Shown here: one piece after another, positions 59,306-64,000 of the stretch | Layout of the letters: the number at the start of each line of letters is the position of its first letter | How positions within the stretch are numbered: position 1 is the stretch's first letter | The notes under the pieces: model-generated | What the model was told of the DNA's origin: nothing | Databases searched by the model: none | The model's input: only the letters and a program-made list of their open reading frames with translations | Assembly (NCBI GenBank): GCA_021018995.1 | Contig: CM037587.1 | Location: 63,462,104 to 63,526,103, forward strand | DNA length: 64,000 nucleotides | Source: Chloranthus sessilifolius | Lineage: Eukaryota; Streptophyta; Magnoliopsida; Chloranthales; Chloranthaceae | Reading direction: 5' to 3' | Position numbers and translations under genes: made by a program

Positions 59306-61255
59306 TGTTGTCGCTCCAAGTGTGCCATAATTGTGTGCATTATGAATCAAAAATTAAAGAATTAAAGAATGCTAAGTTATATGGATGTTAACTTATGAAA
59401 GGGATATCAGCACATTGGGGCTAACACTGGCCTGCAAGATCAGGGCCAATTGTAGCAAGTTTTAAAAGTAAGTATTTCAAGATCGTCCACAGAGAAGTTT
59501 GTCTAAACTGAGAGATAAACCTCCAGATTTGTGCTACCAGATCTGGCTCTATAATTATCTAAATAAAGAATAGATAAAAGAGAGTGTTGGATTGCGTCAC
59601 ATTTAACTATAAGCAAATAAAGAAAAGAACTAATTACATGATCCAGATCCGAGTTGGGGAGATGTTTAAAATAAGACAAATGCAGAAATAATAGCTTCAT
59701 GTACTTTAGCCTCTGAATTTTAATGGAGAGTCTGTAGTTCAACAGAGCAGATTCAATCTTCATCCGCTACCAAAGACATGTATGTAAGAGAAATAAACCG
59801 AATTAAGGAATAGGTTTAGACTTATGGCGTGATCCGCATCCACTTAAATGGTCACAGATCATCATACTAGTCATGGCCTATTCTTTAGTTCAGAACATGA
59901 ACATCACTGTAAATGCTGCTTAAATTAGGTTACCAACGCTAATTCGCACAGGGATGATGAATTAAGGGAAGTTGGATGCGGATGAGTGAATCTAAAGAAG
60001 TCTAATGCACTAAGGTGATCATTCAGAACCCTCGACATGACTCCAATGGAGAAGACACAAATTACAAAGACAACCTTTTAAAATCCAACGTTACAATTAC
60101 GAGCACGGCTTCTTAGAGAGCTCTCGGACTTATAGTCGAGCTTCTCGAGAGCCCTCGATTCTGATCCTTGAATCCGAACTTGGAAGTACAAATCACTCAC
60201 AATGGCTCTCAAAAGTAAACTACAAGAAGGGATTACAGGGGGTTTATAAGCTTATCCGACCTAATGAGGAAACAGAGATGAAAACTCTAAAACTGGATAC
60301 CCAAATTGGGCAAATGGTTCGTCTATTTATAGTTTTCCCTAAGCCACTTTCGATGTGTATCAACCAATCAATTGGATAGATCTGTATCAACCAATAGAGT
60401 CGAGCACGAATCCAGATCTTTCTCGCCAATCAGAAATGCTTGATCTGGTTCAGCCAATCAGGAAACAGAGGTATCAATTCTGTTATGTAATTCAAAAATC
60501 TGTTTGAGCTTCTAGAAGTTCCCGCCAAGTAATTTCATCTTTGGGTGTTCACATGGGGTGGAATATGCCTTTGGTTCGTGCTCAGAATCATCCGGAATGT
60601 CCTTGGGTTTTAAAACGCATTGGGGTGCGTGCAAAGTTTCCTGAAATACCCTTCGGATGAGCTGCAAATCCCCAGAATGCCATTTCGCATAGTTTAAGGG
60701 CTTTTTCGCAAAGTAGTTTGGCTCCAGAAGCTCTCTTCGCAAAGCATTTTGGCTTCAGGAGATCTTTTCGCAAAGCATTTTGGCTTCAGGAGATTTTTTC
60801 GCAAAGCATTTTGGCTTCAGGAGATCTTTTCGCAAAGGACTTTGGCTTCAGGAGATCTTTTCGCAAAGGACTTCTCTTCTTTTCGCAGAGTGTTTTCTTC
60901 TTTTCGCAAAGGTCATTCTTCTATTCGAGGAGTGTTTTCTTCTTTTCGCAAAGTTCAAGGTTCTTTGCGAATAGTAGAAGTTCTTTGCGAATTGAACTCT
61001 AGGCTCCCATTCTTCTTCTTGTGTCTTTTCTTGCTGTTTTAGGACCTTTTTAGCCTTTGCTGAGGCTATTTCTTCACTCCCTCTTTGAGTTTGGCATGCG
61101 TTGTCGCCTTTTTGATCATTTTAGGATGGTTTTCGGATTTGGACCTGTCTTTCTGGTTAGTGCAATATGAACACTAAAGCACTTATTTAGTCCTCTCAAG
61201 GGTCTTTCAAGGCTCATGTTTAGGGGTGAAAATGGTATTTTCACTACTTATCACA
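59306..61255 (-). repeat. D 3' LTR
   Basis: 1950 bp, starting TGTGATAAGTAG at 61255. TTCGCAAAG words at about 60680-60990, TATA box 60323-60332, conserved inverted-repeat motif 59823-59862, shared R/U5 block 59400-59540. Close relative of the solo LTR 28109-29974. Confidence 0.88.
60720..60892 (-). repeat. 31-bp tandem repeat inside the D LTR word array
   Basis: CGCAAAG recurs at 60738, 60769, 60800, 60831 and 60862, exactly 31 bp apart. Between them lies GCATTTTGGCTTCAGGAG and variants. About five units, followed by looser TTCGCAAAG words. The repeat makes overlapping open frames on the plus strand that are artefacts. Confidence 0.92.
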
Positions 61256-64000
61256 CAAACCTAAGCTTTGCTAGTCCCCGAGCAAAGAAACATAAAAACA
61301 AAGTAAAGAGCCACTTTTGTAGGAAGCACAGTGCATTTAGCATATGCAACAAGCCTTTTCAACCCCTAGGTGATCCCTAGAGGAGGAGTGAAGTCTCCGA
61401 GGGTTTTGGTGAAGGTACCCACAAACTTCTCCATGAAACAGTTAACATCGGTGCAATATTATCAAATGAGCAATCAAGGAGCGAGGTTAGTTACTCTTGA
61501 ATCAATGATGAAACAGAAAATTTGATTATTGTTTGCAGAATTTAAACATTTATAAACCTCTTGTATGTTTCACTATTTCCAATCTGTGAACAGTCATAGA
61601 AAATCATACAAATGTGCATAAGCTCATCCTATGGATAAAAATTAGGTTATAAGTCATACTTAAGGTGCTCAAGTTCCAACCCAAACACTCACCGGGTATA
61701 CTCTCATCAGTGTTTTTGTTGAGGGTTCATTTCCACTCAAGCTCAAGAGCGATTACATCTCCCAAATGGATCTGTAAGCATGAGCATATGCAACATACTT
61801 AGGCAATGGCATCATAGACATCTCCTCACCATAGATTGGGTCAGTACTTATCTCCACATGACTCACTCAACTTTGGATCACAAGGGCTTTTAATCTAGGT
61901 TTGTTTGTATGGCTTATGGAGTGAAGTTTCAAGGAAAGGCGCTTTGAACAGAGGTTTGAATTTGAGAACTCGTGAAGTGCAGGAGATGGTTCATGACTCC
62001 ACCTTTTTGAGTTTAGCTTCTTTCTTCTTCTTTTCGAGATTCTTACATTCCACATGATCAGTTCTTTCTTTGATCTTGCATTTTTCAACATAAGGTCCCT
62101 TTTTGCCTTTTTGCTTGCAACTTTTTACATTGTTTGTCTCTTCTTTTCTCGATCCACCATATTGCCTGCTTTTTGAGGTATTTTCTCTTCATTTTCTTGA
62201 TGTTGCAGAAATGGTCCATCTTGATTCTTTCTCCTTTACCTCCACGAATTCTCGAGTGAGGGAAGGCTGAATTAGTTCCATAGGTTCAGTGCAAGTACTT
62301 TTGAGTATTTTGATGAAGAATTGTAGGATTCTGACTCAAATGGGGTACAAACAGGCAGATTTTTCTTGGTTGGTTCTGTTAGGTTCAAGTCCAAAGAAGG
62401 CCTTGATCTTTTCCTCGCCCATGAGTGTCATACTTTGTTTTAATTTGGAGTTTCTAACTTCTAGTGGATCTAATGCCCCAATCCTTTGAATCGTAAAAAT
62501 TGCCTCAGTCACTCTTCAACAGAGATGGAAAATATATGGGCTCAATTCTCACTGGTTATGGTTTTTCCTTGAGCTTTTAAGTATATCTTTACCTTTTTCT
62601 CTTCCTTTTGACTTACTACGTGCTGATACCAGTATGTTTTTATGGTGTAATCATCATGGAAATGTAGAATATCGCAAGGTTTAGAATGTCTAAATTTGGC
62701 AAAGGAATTTTAAATTTTCTAGTTGTCATGATTCTTAAGTAAATTAATACATTTCCTAATTACTTAGGTGATTCTGCTGCCCTTATGTTAACTATTCCCT
62801 AGGCAGGACTTGTCTGCCACACCCCCAAACCTATGATGAACATTGTCCTCAATGTTCTAGACAATGAGAGACTGGGAGCAGCAGGGTAAAAGAAGAAAGA
62901 AAAACTAAGAACAGAAAAAAAATCTAAACTATATGCAGCAGAAAATAAAAATGTAAAACTGAAGATATGAGCAAGGAAATGAAAAACATGATATACAAAT
63001 GCAAGAAAAATCAACAAAACAACGCTAGAACTGCTAAATAAAATCTAACAAATAGAAGGATTACTATGCAAATGGAAGGAAACTAATGCTAATAACAGAG
63101 AAACAGTAAAAACAAGGTAAGGGACTGAATACAAAGTTAAAAAAAAGAAAAAGAAAAGTGTTGATACAAAAACTGAATTTGTGAATGCAAAATAGGAAGA
63201 CAAAGTTATAAACTAACTATATTCACAGAAAAATGACGAAAATCAATAAAACGAGGACACATTAACCTAAGAAAGAAAAAAATGATCTAAAAAGCTGTAA
63301 TTTGAAACTAAAATTCCTAAAACAAAATCTAATGCCAAATGATATATCCTAAGCCCAAAGAAACAAACCCAAAAGCTGAGATACTTATGAATCTAAGTGA
63401 TTATAAAAATGATTAGAATACGGAAAAGCAAGATTCATAAGATCCCCTTTGTTGATGATGTGTATGAATGATAAAAAAAATGAAGCATGGGAGCACATAT
63501 TAAAAATAGAGTTCACACACATGAGACCCATTTATGATGAAGAAATCTCGAAGGAAAATAAAATCAAGGGTCCATTGAATATTCAAAAACCTATGATCCA
63601 CTACTCATTATACTACATGATTCCTAAAAAGAAAATGATCTCAGGTCCGGATGGGAAAAGTGGATGCAAATGGAGAAAACAGCCCATCCTAAGATATCTA
63701 TATATGTCTATATTTTTTGTTTTTATAATTTATTTTTATTTTTTACTTGTTTTGGATCACTGCTCAACAAGAGCCCTTATTTACTATCTGAAAATAATAA
63801 CTCGTAGATTTTCTATTTGTGTTTTCGCTTCTTTTATTTTGTATTTGGTTTTGTAAAAAAAAAAGATGCCTAAAAGATGCAGAAATTATAATCAAAACAA
63901 ATATTAAACACTGAGAATTGTTGGTTCTCAAGAATTTAAAAATAGAAAATGAATACAAAGGAGAAGGATGCAAACTCAAGCAGATCTGCTCCACTTTTGG
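61256..64000 (-). other. D 3' internal region
   Basis: No gene supported. 61256-61435 is the block conserved with B (10222-10405). Around 62815-62860 a second purine-rich motif sits beside GAGGACAATG on the minus strand. 62880-63450 is A-rich. If an env-like or extra ORF once existed it is not readable. Confidence 0.55.

Larger units (their letters stand above)
59306..64000 (-). mobile_element. D: Athila-lineage element, 3' end (fossil)
   Basis: Minus-strand 3' LTR (59306-61255) preceded, in element order, by internal sequence reaching the right edge. The polypurine-tract neighbourhood (GGGACTAGCAAAGCTTAGG on the minus strand, near 61260-61280) is the one usual for Athila. Pol lies outside the window. 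Inserted into the second LTR of E. Confidence 0.8.

Noticed and set aside
60718-61042. Three overlapping plus-strand frames with FRRSFRK/FAKDFG phrases
   Set aside because: Produced by the 31-bp tandem repeat, which is open in all frames. Non-coding LTR sequence.

Overview
This window looks like repeat-dense nuclear DNA of a flowering plant. Nearly everything in it is nested LTR-retrotransposon fossil of the Ty3/Gypsy Athila and Tat lineages. One block of organelle-derived DNA carries plastid psaA, psbC and trnS-UGA pieces. I found no intact host protein-coding gene. The only near-complete coding or RNA pieces are plastid-derived copies inside the organellar block. The species cannot be named from this sequence.

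Layout from left to right, using my own working names. 1-4952: 5' half of Athila-type element A1 (minus strand), running off the left edge. 4953-7130: plus-strand LTR of a related family, cut by A1. 7131-31582: Tat-type element C (minus). C is interrupted by a complete Athila element B (8824-22717, target duplication GGAGT) and by a solo LTR (28109-29974, target duplication GGACG). Inside B lies a roughly 3.4 kb organellar mosaic (about 13100-16495). From 31583: Tat-type element H1 (minus), with its 3' LTR at 31583-33148, a long 3' non-coding region, and a plus-strand (antisense) plant-mobile-domain gene fossil at about 39186-41760. A solo LTR of the B family (37705-39134, target duplication GGTGC) sits in that gene's promoter region. 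41761-42529 plus 54555-55047: a plus-strand LTR (I), split by the complete but internally deleted Tat element G (42530-54549, target duplication TAGGG). 55048-56931: another H-family LTR (H2). 56932-59305: deleted plus-strand Athila element E. 59306-64000: 3' end of Athila element D (minus), running off the right edge. The implied nesting is C > H1 > I > H2 > E > D, with B, G and the solo LTRs as side insertions.

Three patterns cut across the families. (1) All the LTRs that retain this part share one layout: LTR start, then an array of a short CG-centred word specific to that family or subfamily, then a TATA box, then R/U5. The word differs between families and even between close relatives. 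(2) The H-family word array recurs inside element H1, upstream of the TATA boxes of the antisense plant-mobile-domain gene. The LTR promoter and the internal gene may therefore share one regulator. (3) The 3' non-coding regions of Tat elements C and G carry three consecutive hairpins about 52 bp apart. These have mostly GNRA-type loops and base pairs that co-vary between units, which points to a conserved RNA structure.

All coordinates, target duplications and motifs were read directly from the sequence. Identities and ages are by-eye estimates.
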